NCBI GenBank assembly: GCA_002315385.1
Contig: DCHZ01000038.1
Coordinates: 82,614 to 139,121 of the forward strand
Origin: Firmicutes bacterium UBA1739
GTDB lineage: Bacteria; Bacillota; Clostridia; Peptostreptococcales; Anaerovoracaceae
Direction: 5' to 3'
Length of the DNA stretch: 56,508 nucleotides
In this document: piece by piece, positions 44,129 through 51,945 of the stretch
Layout of the letters: each line of letters begins with the position of its first letter
How positions within the stretch are numbered: position 1 is the stretch's first letter
Notes under the pieces: model-generated
What the model was told of the DNA's origin: nothing
Database searches by the model: none
Seen by the model: the letters and a program-made list of their open reading frames with translations, nothing else
Translations under genes and position numbers: made by a program

Positions 44129-44203
44129 TTCTTTTTTCCTCCCAAGTCTTTTGATTGCATATAATACGGTCGATAAAGTGTATTTATATAACTATAATGA
44201 TTT

Positions 44204-44232
44204 ATTTTATACTTTTGGTGGAAAAATATCAA
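44204..44232 (-). promoter_or_regulatory. Probable secDF promoter
   Basis: On the minus strand TTGATA (44227-44232) and TAAAAT (44204-44209) are 17 bp apart. The 359-bp gap between yajC and secDF otherwise holds the yajC terminator and A+T-rich sequence; no gene is supported in it. Confidence 0.5.
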
Positions 44233-44423
44233 GTATATATTTCAATATAGTGTATATTATTATACTAATTTGTTATTCACAGACCGAAGCTATACATATC
44301 ACATCGGCAGTGTATGAATATCCTGCCGAACATATTATTCGTGAAGTATCGTTTTATTCTCACAGATGTCCTTGCTGTTTTATTATCAGGCAGCAGCTAC
44401 CCGGGCATAATGTTTTTGTTACA

Positions 44424-44449
44424 CAAAAAACTGCCGGTATTTCCGGCAG
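44424..44449 (-). terminator. Terminator of yajC
   Basis: On the minus strand CTGCCGG (44443-44449) and CCGGCAG (44431-44437) pair over AAATA, followed by TTTTTT. Confidence 0.9.
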
Positions 44450-44487
44450 TTTCGCATGTCATATAATCATGATAAAAGAAGAATCTA

Positions 44488-44910
44488 TTATTCCTCTGTC
44501 TTGTTTTCATCCGCAGCAGCTTTTTCCTCTGCAGCTTCGGCTTTATTTTCTTCTGCCGCAGCTTCTGACATAACAGCTGTATCCTCGGTTTCTTTTTTAG
44601 CGGATTCTTCGATTTCCTTAGGAGCAGTTTTCTTAACGCTTCCTTTACTCTCTTCCAGAACGCTTGAAACAGCCCATCTCATTACTTCCATACGATTTCT
44701 TTCGCCAACTTCGATAATAAGACTTTCCTCTTTAGCTTTTATTACACGAGCCTTCACTCCACCGATTGTCAGAACCTTATCACCGGCTTTAACCGCTTTT
44801 CTCATTGCTGCAACCTGCTTTTCCTTCTTCTTTTGAGGTCTGATAAGAAGAAGCCAGAAAATAACCAGAATCAGGATGCACGATATCCACATAATTGCAT
44901 TACTACCCAT
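44488..44910 (-). CDS. yajC: Preprotein translocase subunit YajC
   Basis: A 140-residue YajC, an accessory of the SecDF complex. One N-terminal membrane segment (IMWISCILILVIFWLLLIRP) is followed by the conserved QKKKEKQVAAMRKAVKAGD and TIGGVKARV. The C-terminal tail of about 50 residues is rich in A, E and K and of low complexity; it is longer than in most homologues. AAGGAG precedes ATG 44910. It has its own terminator, so secDF is transcribed separately. Confidence 0.94.
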   Translation of the reverse strand: MGSNAIMWISCILILVIFWLLLIRPQKKKEKQVAAMRKAVKAGDKVLTIGGVKARVIKAKEESLIIEVGERNRMEVMRWAVSSVLEESKGSVKKTAPKEIEESAKKETEDTAVMSEAAAEENKAEAAEEKAAADENKTEE

Positions 44911-44933
44911 AATTTTTCACTCCTTAATAAAAA

Positions 44934-45020
44934 TGGTGCCGGCGATCGGGGTCGAACCGATACGGTGTTGCCACCACGGGATTTTGAGTCCCGCACGTCT
45001 GCCAATTCCATCACGCCGGC
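44934..45020 (-). tRNA. tRNA-Leu (anticodon CAA)
   Basis: An 87-nt type II tRNA with encoded CCA. Acceptor GCCGGCG pairs with CGCCGGC, the anticodon loop is CT-CAA-AA between CGGGA and TCCCG, the long variable arm is TGGTGGCAACACC, and GGTTCGACC is the T loop. Reads UUG codons. Located between obgE and yajC, on the same strand. Confidence 0.97.
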
Positions 45021-45039
45021 ATGTCTGCTGACAGAAATT

Positions 45040-45068
45040 ATTCTATCACAGTTGAAATACTACTGCAA
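45040..45068 (-). promoter_or_regulatory. tRNA-Leu promoter
   Basis: On the minus strand TTGCAG (45063-45068) and TAGAAT (45040-45045) have a 17-bp spacer, placing the start about 13 nt before the mature tRNA. Confidence 0.6.
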
Positions 45069-45183
45069 GAATTTTATTCCATATTTCTATTCATATTTCT
45101 GTTAATTATTGTTTTGCGTAAAATACACTTTTCCTCACTCAATGCCGTATATTCCGCAGCGTCCTGCCACCGAACGCAGACAT

Positions 45184-46464
45184 TTACTCATAATATTCAA
45201 ACTCAAAGTCCCGGATTCTGACCGTATCTTCGTCCTGAATCCCCATGTCCACCATCTTCTGCATAGCACCTTTCTCTTCGATATATTTATATAAATATCT
45301 CAAAGACTCCGTATCATTGAAATTAGTGGAATCGAATATTTTTTCAAGCTGACCTCCGGAAAGCACAAAAACTCCGTCTTCTTTAGTTACTTTTATTTCA
45401 CGGAATTCGGGATCGGCATCCGCGGTTTCTTCATCAAAATAAATGTAATCATCCTCTTCCGGAAGTTCTCTTAATTCCGCCACAAGCCTCATTGCCTCTT
45501 TCAGGAGTTCATCCAGTCCCTGTCTTCCGGCTGCGGAAATCGGAAATACAGAAATTCTCCTTTCCTTTAAATACTCCAGAAATCCGTTATATTTTTCTTC
45601 ATCCAGAATATTGTCAATCTTATTTGCCGCCACTATCTGCGGTTTCGATGCAAGCTTCGGAGAATATTTCAGCAGTTCTTCGTTGATTTTCTCGAAATCT
45701 TCTATCATATCCCTGCCTTCGGCAGAAGATACATCCACCACATGAATGAGAAGCTTCGTTCTTTCTATATGTCTCAGAAAGTCCAGACCCAGTCCCTGAC
45801 CTTCATGAGCCCCTTCTATTATTCCGGGAATGTCCGCCATCACAAAGCTGTCATCATAAAACTGCACAACTCCCAGATTAGGTGTGAGTGTTGTGAAATG
45901 ATAATTTGCGATTTTGGGCTTTGCACCTGTTACCGCCGCCAGCAGAGTTGACTTTCCCACATTCGGAAATCCCATCAGCCCTACGTCAGCTATCATTTTC
46001 AGCTCAAGAACCACAGTTCTTTCCATGGCTTTTCCTCCGGCTTCGGCAAAATTCGGTGCCTGGCGAACAGAATTCTTGAAATGAACATTTCCCTTTCCTC
46101 CCTTGCCTCCTTTTGCCGCCACACAGGTATCTCCGTGGGTTTTAAGATCTCTGATGAGATGCCCGGTTTCCTGATCAAAAATCATTGTTCCCGGCGGAAC
46201 TTTTAATATAAGATCCCTGCCTTTTTTCCCGAAACGCTTTTTTTTCATTCCGTCTTCGCCGTTTTCTGCATTGTATTTTACACGATAATGAAAATCCATC
46301 AGGGTATGAAAATTCTCGTCCGCCTCGAAAATAACATTTCCTCCGTTCCCGCCGTCGCCGCCATCCGGGCCGCCGTCGGGAACAAACGGCTCTCTTCTGA
46401 AGGAAACACTTCCGTTTCCGCCTTTTCCTGATTTTATCGTTATTTTTGCTTTATCTATAAACAT
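45184..46464 (-). CDS. obgE: GTPase ObgE
   Basis: A 426-residue Obg GTPase used in 50S assembly and stress control. The glycine-rich Obg fold (GGPDGGDGGNGGNVIF) comes first, then the G domain with GFPNVGKST, DIPGIIEGA and NKID, then a C-terminal OCT domain (DGVFVLSGGQLEKIF). ATG 46464 with GAGGGAG is chosen; the upstream start at 46539 adds 25 unrelated residues. It is next to rpmA and rplU, as in many Firmicutes. Confidence 0.96.
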   Translation of the reverse strand: MFIDKAKITIKSGKGGNGSVSFRREPFVPDGGPDGGDGGNGGNVIFEADENFHTLMDFHYRVKYNAENGEDGMKKKRFGKKGRDLILKVPPGTMIFDQETGHLIRDLKTHGDTCVAAKGGKGGKGNVHFKNSVRQAPNFAEAGGKAMERTVVLELKMIADVGLMGFPNVGKSTLLAAVTGAKPKIANYHFTTLTPNLGVVQFYDDSFVMADIPGIIEGAHEGQGLGLDFLRHIERTKLLIHVVDVSSAEGRDMIEDFEKINEELLKYSPKLASKPQIVAANKIDNILDEEKYNGFLEYLKERRISVFPISAAGRQGLDELLKEAMRLVAELRELPEEDDYIYFDEETADADPEFREIKVTKEDGVFVLSGGQLEKIFDSTNFNDTESLRYLYKYIEEKGAMQKMVDMGIQDEDTVRIRDFEFEYYE

Positions 46465-46647
46465 ATTTCTCCCTCTGAAATAAAACAATCCGTCATCATA
46501 CCGACCTGATTGTCTCATATATTGAGCTGATTCAGACACCTTTTCCGAATCCCATCGCAGTTATCCCCATTCTAATCCTATGACAGAATGTCCGGTTTAC
46601 TGTTTCTGAATTTCCGCGTGGTGTCGGGCATTTCCCCTGTTTTCTAT

Positions 46648-46677
46648 AAAAAAATACCCCTTATCAAATGTAAGGGG
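46648..46677 (-). terminator. Terminator after rpmA
   Basis: On the minus strand CCCCTTA and TAAGGGG form a 7-bp stem followed by TATTTTTTTAT. Confidence 0.85.
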
Positions 46678-46686
46678 CAATTTTTC

Positions 46687-46947
46687 TTAAGCTTCCTTAG
46701 CGTATACGCTAACCTGTTTTCTGGTCTTGTCTTTTCTTTCGAAACGAACAACACCTTCGATCATAGCAAACAAAGTATCGTCTCCACCTTTGCCAACGTT
46801 GTTGCCCGGATGAATCTTTGTTCCTCTCTGTCTTACTAAGATGCTGCCGGCAGTTACTGTCTGACCATCAGCTCTTTTAACTCCCAAACGTTTGGATTCA
46901 CTATCTCTACCGTTTCTGGAACTACCTACTCCTTTTTTACTTGCCAT
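46687..46947 (-). CDS. rpmA: 50S ribosomal protein bL27
   Basis: An 86-residue L27, whose N-terminal tail reaches the peptidyl transferase centre. It starts directly with MASKKGVGSSRNGRDSESKR. It lacks the 9-12 residue leader (of the LNLQLFA type) that Prp protease removes in most Firmicutes. GGAGG precedes ATG 46947 and no upstream in-frame start provides a leader. It lies 64 bp after rplU, with no ysxB/prp between. Confidence 0.97.
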   Translation of the reverse strand: MASKKGVGSSRNGRDSESKRLGVKRADGQTVTAGSILVRQRGTKIHPGNNVGKGGDDTLFAMIEGVVRFERKDKTRKQVSVYAKEA

Positions 46948-47011
46948 GTATTCTCACCTCCATAAATGCGGCTTATGTACTAAAAACTATTTTTCTAAAT
47001 ACTTATTAATA

Positions 47012-47323
47012 CTATAATGAAATGCTTTCGATTACTACTTTAGTGAAAGGCTGTCTGTGACCCTTCTTTTTTCTGTAATCTTTCTTATTCTTGTACTTGT
47101 AAATAATCACTTTAGGTGCTTTTCCGTTTTCAACAACCTTTGCATTTACAGCTGCTCCTGCTAATACAGGTGCTCCGACTTTAATGTCAGTACCTTCTCC
47201 TGCTGCCAGAACCTGATCGAAAACAACGGCTTCACCTTCTGCTGCGTTGAGCTTTTCAACTAAAATCTCATCGCCTTCCTTTACTCTGTACTGCTTTCCG
47301 CCTGTTGCGATAATTGCATACAT
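47012..47323 (-). CDS. rplU: 50S ribosomal protein bL21
   Basis: A 103-residue L21 with the typical start MYAIIATGGKQYRVKEGDEI and the C-terminal KKGHRQPFTKVVI motif. AGGAGG precedes ATG 47323. First gene of the rplU-rpmA unit, with a strong promoter and a structured leader. Confidence 0.97.
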   Translation of the reverse strand: MYAIIATGGKQYRVKEGDEILVEKLNAAEGEAVVFDQVLAAGEGTDIKVGAPVLAGAAVNAKVVENGKAPKVIIYKYKNKKDYRKKKGHRQPFTKVVIESISL

Positions 47324-47431
47324 GAATCTTAACCTCCTCTATCCAGTCTCGCCATTGAGGCAGCCTAGCTTTATCACCTCTTCTGCGCGGTTCAACTCAA
47401 GTATGATAACACATTTTATAGAGGTTGTCAA
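47324..47431 (-). promoter_or_regulatory. Promoter and probable L21 leader of rplU
   Basis: TTGACA (47426-47431) and TATCAT (47403-47408) have a 17-bp spacer on the minus strand. The leader of about 70 nt contains GAGGTGATAAAGCTAGG and CTGCCTCAATGGCGAGACTG and can fold as GAGG/CCTC. Its position and sequence suggest the L21 leader element, an autogenous control RNA. Confidence 0.65.
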
Positions 47432-47602
47432 TAATACGTAACCTGTTTTTCATGACAATTTAGGTGATAATTTCGTTCTGTTTCATCCTTCAATGTCCCT
47501 TCGCTATTCGGTCTTTTCGAATCTCATTCCTGATATTTGTAAGCACATTGTATTCTGCTTTAAGCAGGCTGTGAACAGCAGCATTTGATTCAAAGAGATT
47601 TT

Positions 47603-48136
47603 TTACAGATTCCTTCCCAGCTCGTAAACATCTTTAAGCTTCGGCGATTTCTCAGCCGCACCTTTGTAATTCATTCCGGGAAGTGTAATTATGCCTTCGT
47701 CCTTCCATTTCGTATATCCGATAATCTGCCTGTAATTTGATACAGATGTATCAAACACACTTTCATTACTGTCATGAGCATTCAGCAGGAGCACTGCTGA
47801 TTTGATTCTGTATCCCTTCAGCAGATATGCATAGAACCTGTCTATGGCTGTTTTCATCTGTGCTGTAAGTGAATACCAGTAGACCGGCGATGCTATTACC
47901 AGTAAGTCCGATTCATCGAGCGCCTCATATATTTTACTCATATCGTCTTTTCTGAAGCATTTGCCGTCATTTCTGAAACAGCTTTCACATGCGATACACG
48001 GATGAATATCCATCATCGCAACGGGAAATTCAGCGACCTTATGGCCGGCCTCCTCCGCTCCTCTTTTAAATTCCGAAACCATAATCTGTGTATTTCCGTT
48101 TTTCCTCGGGCTTCCGTTTAACACTAATATATTCAT
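47603..48136 (-). CDS. Flavodoxin-family NAD(P)H-dependent oxidoreductase
   Basis: A 177-residue flavoprotein of the NADPH-dependent FMN reductase type. The FMN phosphate loop is NGSPRKNGNT (7-16). A cysteine-rich segment CIACESCFRNDGKC near 47-60 resembles iron-sulfur flavoproteins. ASPVYWYSLTAQMKT binds the isoalloxazine. GGAGG precedes ATG 48136. It lies 11 bp downstream of the MBL lipoprotein gene, so possibly co-transcribed. Electron partner unknown. Confidence 0.9.
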   Translation of the reverse strand: MNILVLNGSPRKNGNTQIMVSEFKRGAEEAGHKVAEFPVAMMDIHPCIACESCFRNDGKCFRKDDMSKIYEALDESDLLVIASPVYWYSLTAQMKTAIDRFYAYLLKGYRIKSAVLLLNAHDSNESVFDTSVSNYRQIIGYTKWKDEGIITLPGMNYKGAAEKSPKLKDVYELGRNL

Positions 48137-48147
48137 ATTCTCCTCCT

Positions 48148-49344
48148 TTACGGTTTGCAGTTTCCGCAGGGTTCATATCCCTGTCCCACCGCTTCATTTC
48201 TGCTGTTAAAATATACCTTATTGCTTTCTGACATTCTTTTTACCGAGCTGCAGTCCGGATAATGGAACTTCCCGGTATTACTGTTTCCTATATATCCTTC
48301 TGAATCTGCGCCCCCGGTACTGTCGCATGCTCCCGCAGAACCGGTAGAATAGGTTTCGCTTCCTTCCGGTTCATTCACCGTAATCGAGCCTCCGGTCTCA
48401 AAGGTGTAAGTTTTACCGTCAGTCCTCATAACTATGGTGCCTTCATTCATTGTCTGATATACAGTTGCACCGATTTTTGAAATTTTTTCAAGTGTCTCTT
48501 TATGAGGGTGTCCGTATGAATTACCCGCTCCTGCAGAAATAATTACGTAATCCGGGCTTGTTTTTTTCAGGAATTCCGTTGAAGTTGATTTAGATGAACC
48601 ATGATGAGCTGCCTTCAGCACCTGTACATGAGAAAACCTGTCCAGATTGGCTTTCTCTGTTTTCTGCCCCATATCTCCGGTAAGAAGAACCTTCACCCCG
48701 CCGCAGACGACTTCCGAAACCACGCTTCTCTCATTGGCATCATCATCTTCATCCCCGGTTTCAATTATTCGTATATAAGCAAATTTTTTTGAATCCAGAG
48801 GAATAACCTCATCCTCATCATCGGATACCGAACAGCCGCTTTCACCATTTACGGCGTTCTTATAATTATCATATGTAACGGTATTTTTTATTACCCCGCT
48901 GTCTATTACGGAGCCGACCTTAAACTCACGGAAAATATACTGCATTCCTCCTATATGGTCAGAATCCGGATGTGTGGCTATTACCAGGTCCAGCTCCCCG
49001 TCAACAAACGGAGCAATGTAATCAATTACCTCATCACTGTAATTCCACTCACCGCAGTCAACCAGAGCCTCGAAGCTTCCGTAATCGATAAAAGTGCAAT
49101 CTCCCTGACCCACATCAATAAAATGTACGGTCATATTTTCCGCATCGCCCGCCGCTTTGCTCCCCATATCATTCTGCACATATCCCGAAGAAGCGGCACT
49201 GTCTTCTTTCGCATGATTTCCTGTTTCCGAATTGTCCGAACAACCTATAAAAGCCGCCGCGGTTATCAGTATAATACTCAGCAGCATAAATCGAATTAAT
49301 CTGTTTTCACCTGTTACTTTCGCCGTTCCCATTATTTTCTTCAT
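48148..49344 (-). CDS. ComEC-like MBL-fold lipoprotein with C-terminal Cys metal site
   Basis: A 398-residue predicted lipoprotein: hydrophobic LLSIILITAAAFIG ends at C35. The body is a ComEC/Rec2-type metallo-beta-lactamase domain (VHFIDVGQGDCTFI, ATHPDSDHIGG, LTGDMG, AAHHGSSKS, ISAGAGNSYGHP). The last 50 residues (FHYPDCSSVKRM and GYEPCGNCKP) resemble the Ada-type/thermonuclease-tail zinc-binding domain. Similar freestanding proteins in Clostridia may cut extracellular DNA. ATG 49344 follows GGGAG; the start at 49440 has none. Confidence 0.85.
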   Translation of the reverse strand: MKKIMGTAKVTGENRLIRFMLLSIILITAAAFIGCSDNSETGNHAKEDSAASSGYVQNDMGSKAAGDAENMTVHFIDVGQGDCTFIDYGSFEALVDCGEWNYSDEVIDYIAPFVDGELDLVIATHPDSDHIGGMQYIFREFKVGSVIDSGVIKNTVTYDNYKNAVNGESGCSVSDDEDEVIPLDSKKFAYIRIIETGDEDDDANERSVVSEVVCGGVKVLLTGDMGQKTEKANLDRFSHVQVLKAAHHGSSKSTSTEFLKKTSPDYVIISAGAGNSYGHPHKETLEKISKIGATVYQTMNEGTIVMRTDGKTYTFETGGSITVNEPEGSETYSTGSAGACDSTGGADSEGYIGNSNTGKFHYPDCSSVKRMSESNKVYFNSRNEAVGQGYEPCGNCKP

Positions 49345-49399
49345 TTCGATTCTCCCATTAACATCAGTTTCAAATCCCGGTCCTGTTTTCTGTATATTT

Positions 49400-49762
49400 T
49401 CAAATACCTGCCGTGCTTCCCGGAGAAGAAAAGATTTCATACATTATATTATCTCTATCCACTCTGTGATATTCACTGCAGTCCAGCCGGTCACCGAGAT
49501 AAGCTTCCGGCTCAGCTTCACCCGAAATCAGTTTTTCCTTTTTCTCCCGGCTCAGACGCTTGATCTGATATTCCAGTCTGGAAGCTTCCGCCCGGCCGGG
49601 GCTTTCCCAGAAAACCTCCAGCCTTTCCGCTCCTCTTGAGGCAACATATTTCGATTCCATTCCTTTACCCGAAAAATGAACCCTCATTCTCTTTTTGATA
49701 TCGGGAGAAATCCCAGTATACAATGTTCCGTCACGACATCTCAATATATAGACGTAATACAT
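49400..49762 (-). CDS. Small GIY-YIG nuclease-domain protein (YhbQ/UPF0213-like)
   Basis: A 120-residue protein. MYYVYILRCRDGTLYTGIS carries the GIY-YIG signature, with R near 25 and E near 63 (EASRLEYQIK) as in UvrC-like nucleases. The length slightly exceeds the usual 80-100, with an extra C-terminal tail. An AGGG lies 11 bp before ATG 49762, a weak site. Role not known. Confidence 0.85.
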   Translation of the reverse strand: MYYVYILRCRDGTLYTGISPDIKKRMRVHFSGKGMESKYVASRGAERLEVFWESPGRAEASRLEYQIKRLSREKKEKLISGEAEPEAYLGDRLDCSEYHRVDRDNIMYEIFSSPGSTAGI

Positions 49763-49858
49763 AATCTGACAATCCCTTTCTTATGGCTTCCATCCGCTTA
49801 AATTATGCCATGTCAGTTTCTCCACCAAAAAAGGACAGCTGATGCCTGTCCTCTTATT

Positions 49859-50266
49859 TTAAAAGTTTTTTGTCAATATAAGAATGTTTTTTCCATCAAT
49901 ATTCTCGTACTCCATCCCATCCATGCTTTTTTTAACAATAAATATTCCCAGTCCGCCGATTTTTCTTTCCTCCGCAGACAAAGTCACATTCGGATCCTCC
50001 TTAGCCAGAGGATTATACGGATATCCTTCATCCTTAAAAGAAATGACTGCAGCCGTCGGATTCTGTTTTATCTCAACCCCAACCCATACTTTTCCTGTAT
50101 TCGGTGCGTATGCATACCGGGATATATTGCTTAATATTTCATCAACAGCTATGTCAATTTGGATCTGAACTTTCATGGGACAGCCAGCCGTTTCCAGCTG
50201 TTCATTGACAAAATCCGTTACTGTATCGATGTTTTCAATTACAGCATCAAGACTTATTTCTTTCAT
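49859..50266 (-). CDS. RsbW-like anti-sigma factor / serine kinase ATPase
   Basis: A 135-residue GHKL ATPase (HATPase_c_2). The N box reads AVDEILSNISRYAY and the G boxes FKDEGYPYNP and KIGGLGIFIVKKSMD. Such proteins phosphorylate STAS antagonists and/or bind sigma factors. It is 62 bp after a STAS gene. No sigma factor or PP2C phosphatase is adjacent. Confidence 0.9.
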   Translation of the reverse strand: MKEISLDAVIENIDTVTDFVNEQLETAGCPMKVQIQIDIAVDEILSNISRYAYAPNTGKVWVGVEIKQNPTAAVISFKDEGYPYNPLAKEDPNVTLSAEERKIGGLGIFIVKKSMDGMEYENIDGKNILILTKNF

Positions 50267-50328
50267 TGACGATCCTCATACTTTATTAATCAATATTTTA
50301 TTCTCGTAATAATTAACGAAAATATGAA

Positions 50329-50625
50329 TTATTCAATAGTCAGTACATCAGAGAAACCGGTTACTTCAAAAACTTCCATTACTGATTCGTTTACATTATG
50401 AAGTACCATTTTTCCCTGTTTGTTCATTATTTTCTGTGCAGCCAGTAATACTCTTAATCCGGCAGATGAAATATACTCCAGTTTTTCAAAATCCATTACA
50501 AGTTTTTCAATGCCATTAATATTCTCTTTAATTTCCGCATCAAACTGAGGTGCTGTTGTTGTATCAAGTCTTCCTTCCAATGCAAAAGCAATTTCATTTC
50601 CTTTGACTGTTTTTGTAATTGTCAT
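50329..50625 (-). CDS. STAS-domain anti-sigma factor antagonist
   Basis: A 98-residue STAS protein of the RsbV/SpoIIAA type. The phosphorylatable serine is in EYISSAGLRVLLAAQK; the start TITKTVKGNEIAFALEGRLD is typical. AAAGGAG precedes ATG 50625. It probably acts as the partner of the downstream kinase. Confidence 0.92.
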   Translation of the reverse strand: MTITKTVKGNEIAFALEGRLDTTTAPQFDAEIKENINGIEKLVMDFEKLEYISSAGLRVLLAAQKIMNKQGKMVLHNVNESVMEVFEVTGFSDVLTIE

Positions 50626-50668
50626 ATTAACACTCCTTTATGTAATACCTGTTTTTTATACTATTAGT

Positions 50669-50697
50669 ATTATATTCAATTCCCCTAAAAAAAACAA
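50669..50697 (-). promoter_or_regulatory. Promoter of the STAS/kinase pair
   Basis: On the minus strand TTGTTT (50692-50697) and TATAAT (50669-50674) are 17 bp apart. A 13-nt palindrome, ATACTA-T-TAGTAT, lies at the start site (50658-50670). Confidence 0.6.
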
Positions 50698-50792
50698 CTG
50701 TTTTATTCGATAATGCCATTTATCTTATTCTTTTTCAAAGCACTCTTTCCCGGTAACACTCTATGTTTTCCGGTTTTATCCGGTGACTGTAA

Positions 50793-51677
50793 TCACAGTT
50801 TTTTTGCGGCAACAGTTTCTCCGGAAATATTAAGAAAATCTGTAATAATGTTCGGAATCTTCCTTTTATCCGGATATGCTATTCCGAGTCTTCTGAAATA
50901 GTTTTCTTTGAACGGTCTTATTGCCACATTGTCCGGAATAAAAGGCATTGCTCTCTGCGGCAGAATTGATATAGCCAGTTCATTTGCAACAACATACAGA
51001 ATTGAAGATGCATCTCTTAACGAATAATTCAGATGACCTGAAGTCGTATCAGTACTGTCTTCAATATAATAATTTATCCAGCTGTAATATTTTTCATCCG
51101 GAAGTATCAGTTCAAAATCAAAAAGATCTTCTATTTCCAGGCTTTCTTTAGATGTAAGCACATGGTTTTGTGGCATTATCACAAAAAACGGATCTTCTGC
51201 CAGCGGCAGAAAGCAGAATCCTTCAGGAACTGCCTCAGCTGTGAAGGCTACATCGATTTCACCTTTCGTCAGCATTTCTTCTAATTCCGAATCATTTCCT
51301 TCAATCAGATTCACATCGGCATTTGGATACTTCAGAAAAAATCTCTTCATAATACGCGGAACCCAATCCAGCAGCATACTGTTATAGCTCCCTATTTTAA
51401 TGCATTCTTCTCCTTCGTTTCTAATATCATTCACTGCCAGCTCCAGTTCATGCTGAGTTGCCATAAGCCTGTTCAGAATGGGTTTCAGCTTAATTGCATT
51501 TTCTGTGGGAATGACACCTTCTTTGCTTCTTATCAGTAGAGGAAAACCTATTTCATTTTCCAGAGTTTTAATCATGTAGCTTATTCCCGATTGAGTGTAT
51601 CCTATTTCCTCAGCAGCTTTTGTTATGCTGCTGTATTCCATTACCTTTAACAGTGCATTATATTTTGCCAGACTCAT
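50793..51677 (-). CDS. LysR-family transcriptional regulator
   Basis: A 294-residue LysR regulator. The N-terminal winged helix is SSITKAAEEIGYTQSGISYM, then LENEIGFPLLIRSKEG; a C-terminal periplasmic-binding-protein-like effector domain follows (FVIMPQNHVL). ATG 51677 is supported by AAGGAAAG; the longer start at 51698 is not. It diverges from the sodium-dependent transporter gene across 268 bp, so that transporter is its probable target. Confidence 0.92.
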   Translation of the reverse strand: MSLAKYNALLKVMEYSSITKAAEEIGYTQSGISYMIKTLENEIGFPLLIRSKEGVIPTENAIKLKPILNRLMATQHELELAVNDIRNEGEECIKIGSYNSMLLDWVPRIMKRFFLKYPNADVNLIEGNDSELEEMLTKGEIDVAFTAEAVPEGFCFLPLAEDPFFVIMPQNHVLTSKESLEIEDLFDFELILPDEKYYSWINYYIEDSTDTTSGHLNYSLRDASSILYVVANELAISILPQRAMPFIPDNVAIRPFKENYFRRLGIAYPDKRKIPNIITDFLNISGETVAAKKL

Positions 51678-51818
51678 TTTTATCTTTCCTTTTGCCAAAT
51701 CTAATTATAAACAAACATATTTCATAATGAATAAACAAAATATAAAAATTTCTGTTTATTCTATTAAAAAAACTTATTTTACATATCAGTCTACCTTGTA
51801 ATATACTCTTTATTGTCG

Positions 51819-51857
51819 GATGGTGCAACCATCTATATCGCAGAAATGCGATTTTTT
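51819..51857 (+). terminator. Attenuator-like hairpins in the transporter 5' region
   Basis: Two hairpins on the plus strand: GATGGT-gca-ACCATC at 51819-51833, and ATCGCA-gaaa-TGCGAT at 51837-51852 followed by a run of T (51852-51857). The second has the form of a rho-independent terminator, placed about 90 bp before the transporter start. Confidence 0.6.
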
Positions 51858-51885
51858 ATTGTGTTTTTTTAATAATCACAATAAA
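51855..51885 (+). promoter_or_regulatory. 9-bp inverted repeat before the transporter gene
   Basis: TTTATTGTG (51855-51863) and CACAATAAA (51877-51885) are perfect inverted copies. The left arm shares the T tract of the upstream hairpin. Confidence 0.55.
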
Positions 51886-51907
51886 CGTTGTTTTACTATT
51901 TTTTACT

Positions 51908-51927
51908 TATTTAATTCTTATTAAATA
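51908..51927 (+). promoter_or_regulatory. 8-bp inverted repeat just before the transporter ribosome site
   Basis: TATTTAAT (51908-51915) and ATTAAATA (51920-51927) are separated by TCTT; the ribosome site AGGAGAAGGAGG follows at once. Confidence 0.55.
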
Positions 51928-51945
51928 GGAGAAGGAGGATGTTTT

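Noticed and set aside
44130..44430. A possible plus-strand small protein or a six-cysteine (SCIFF) peptide gene near yajC/secD
   Set aside because: The open frame is a continuation of antisense secDF, has no start or ribosome site, and does not show the six-cysteine pattern.
47490..47602. A protein-like open frame after the flavodoxin gene (LLKAEYNVLTNIRNEIRKD)
   Set aside because: It opens inside the flavodoxin 3' end in another frame, lacks a start codon, and is only about 43 codons.
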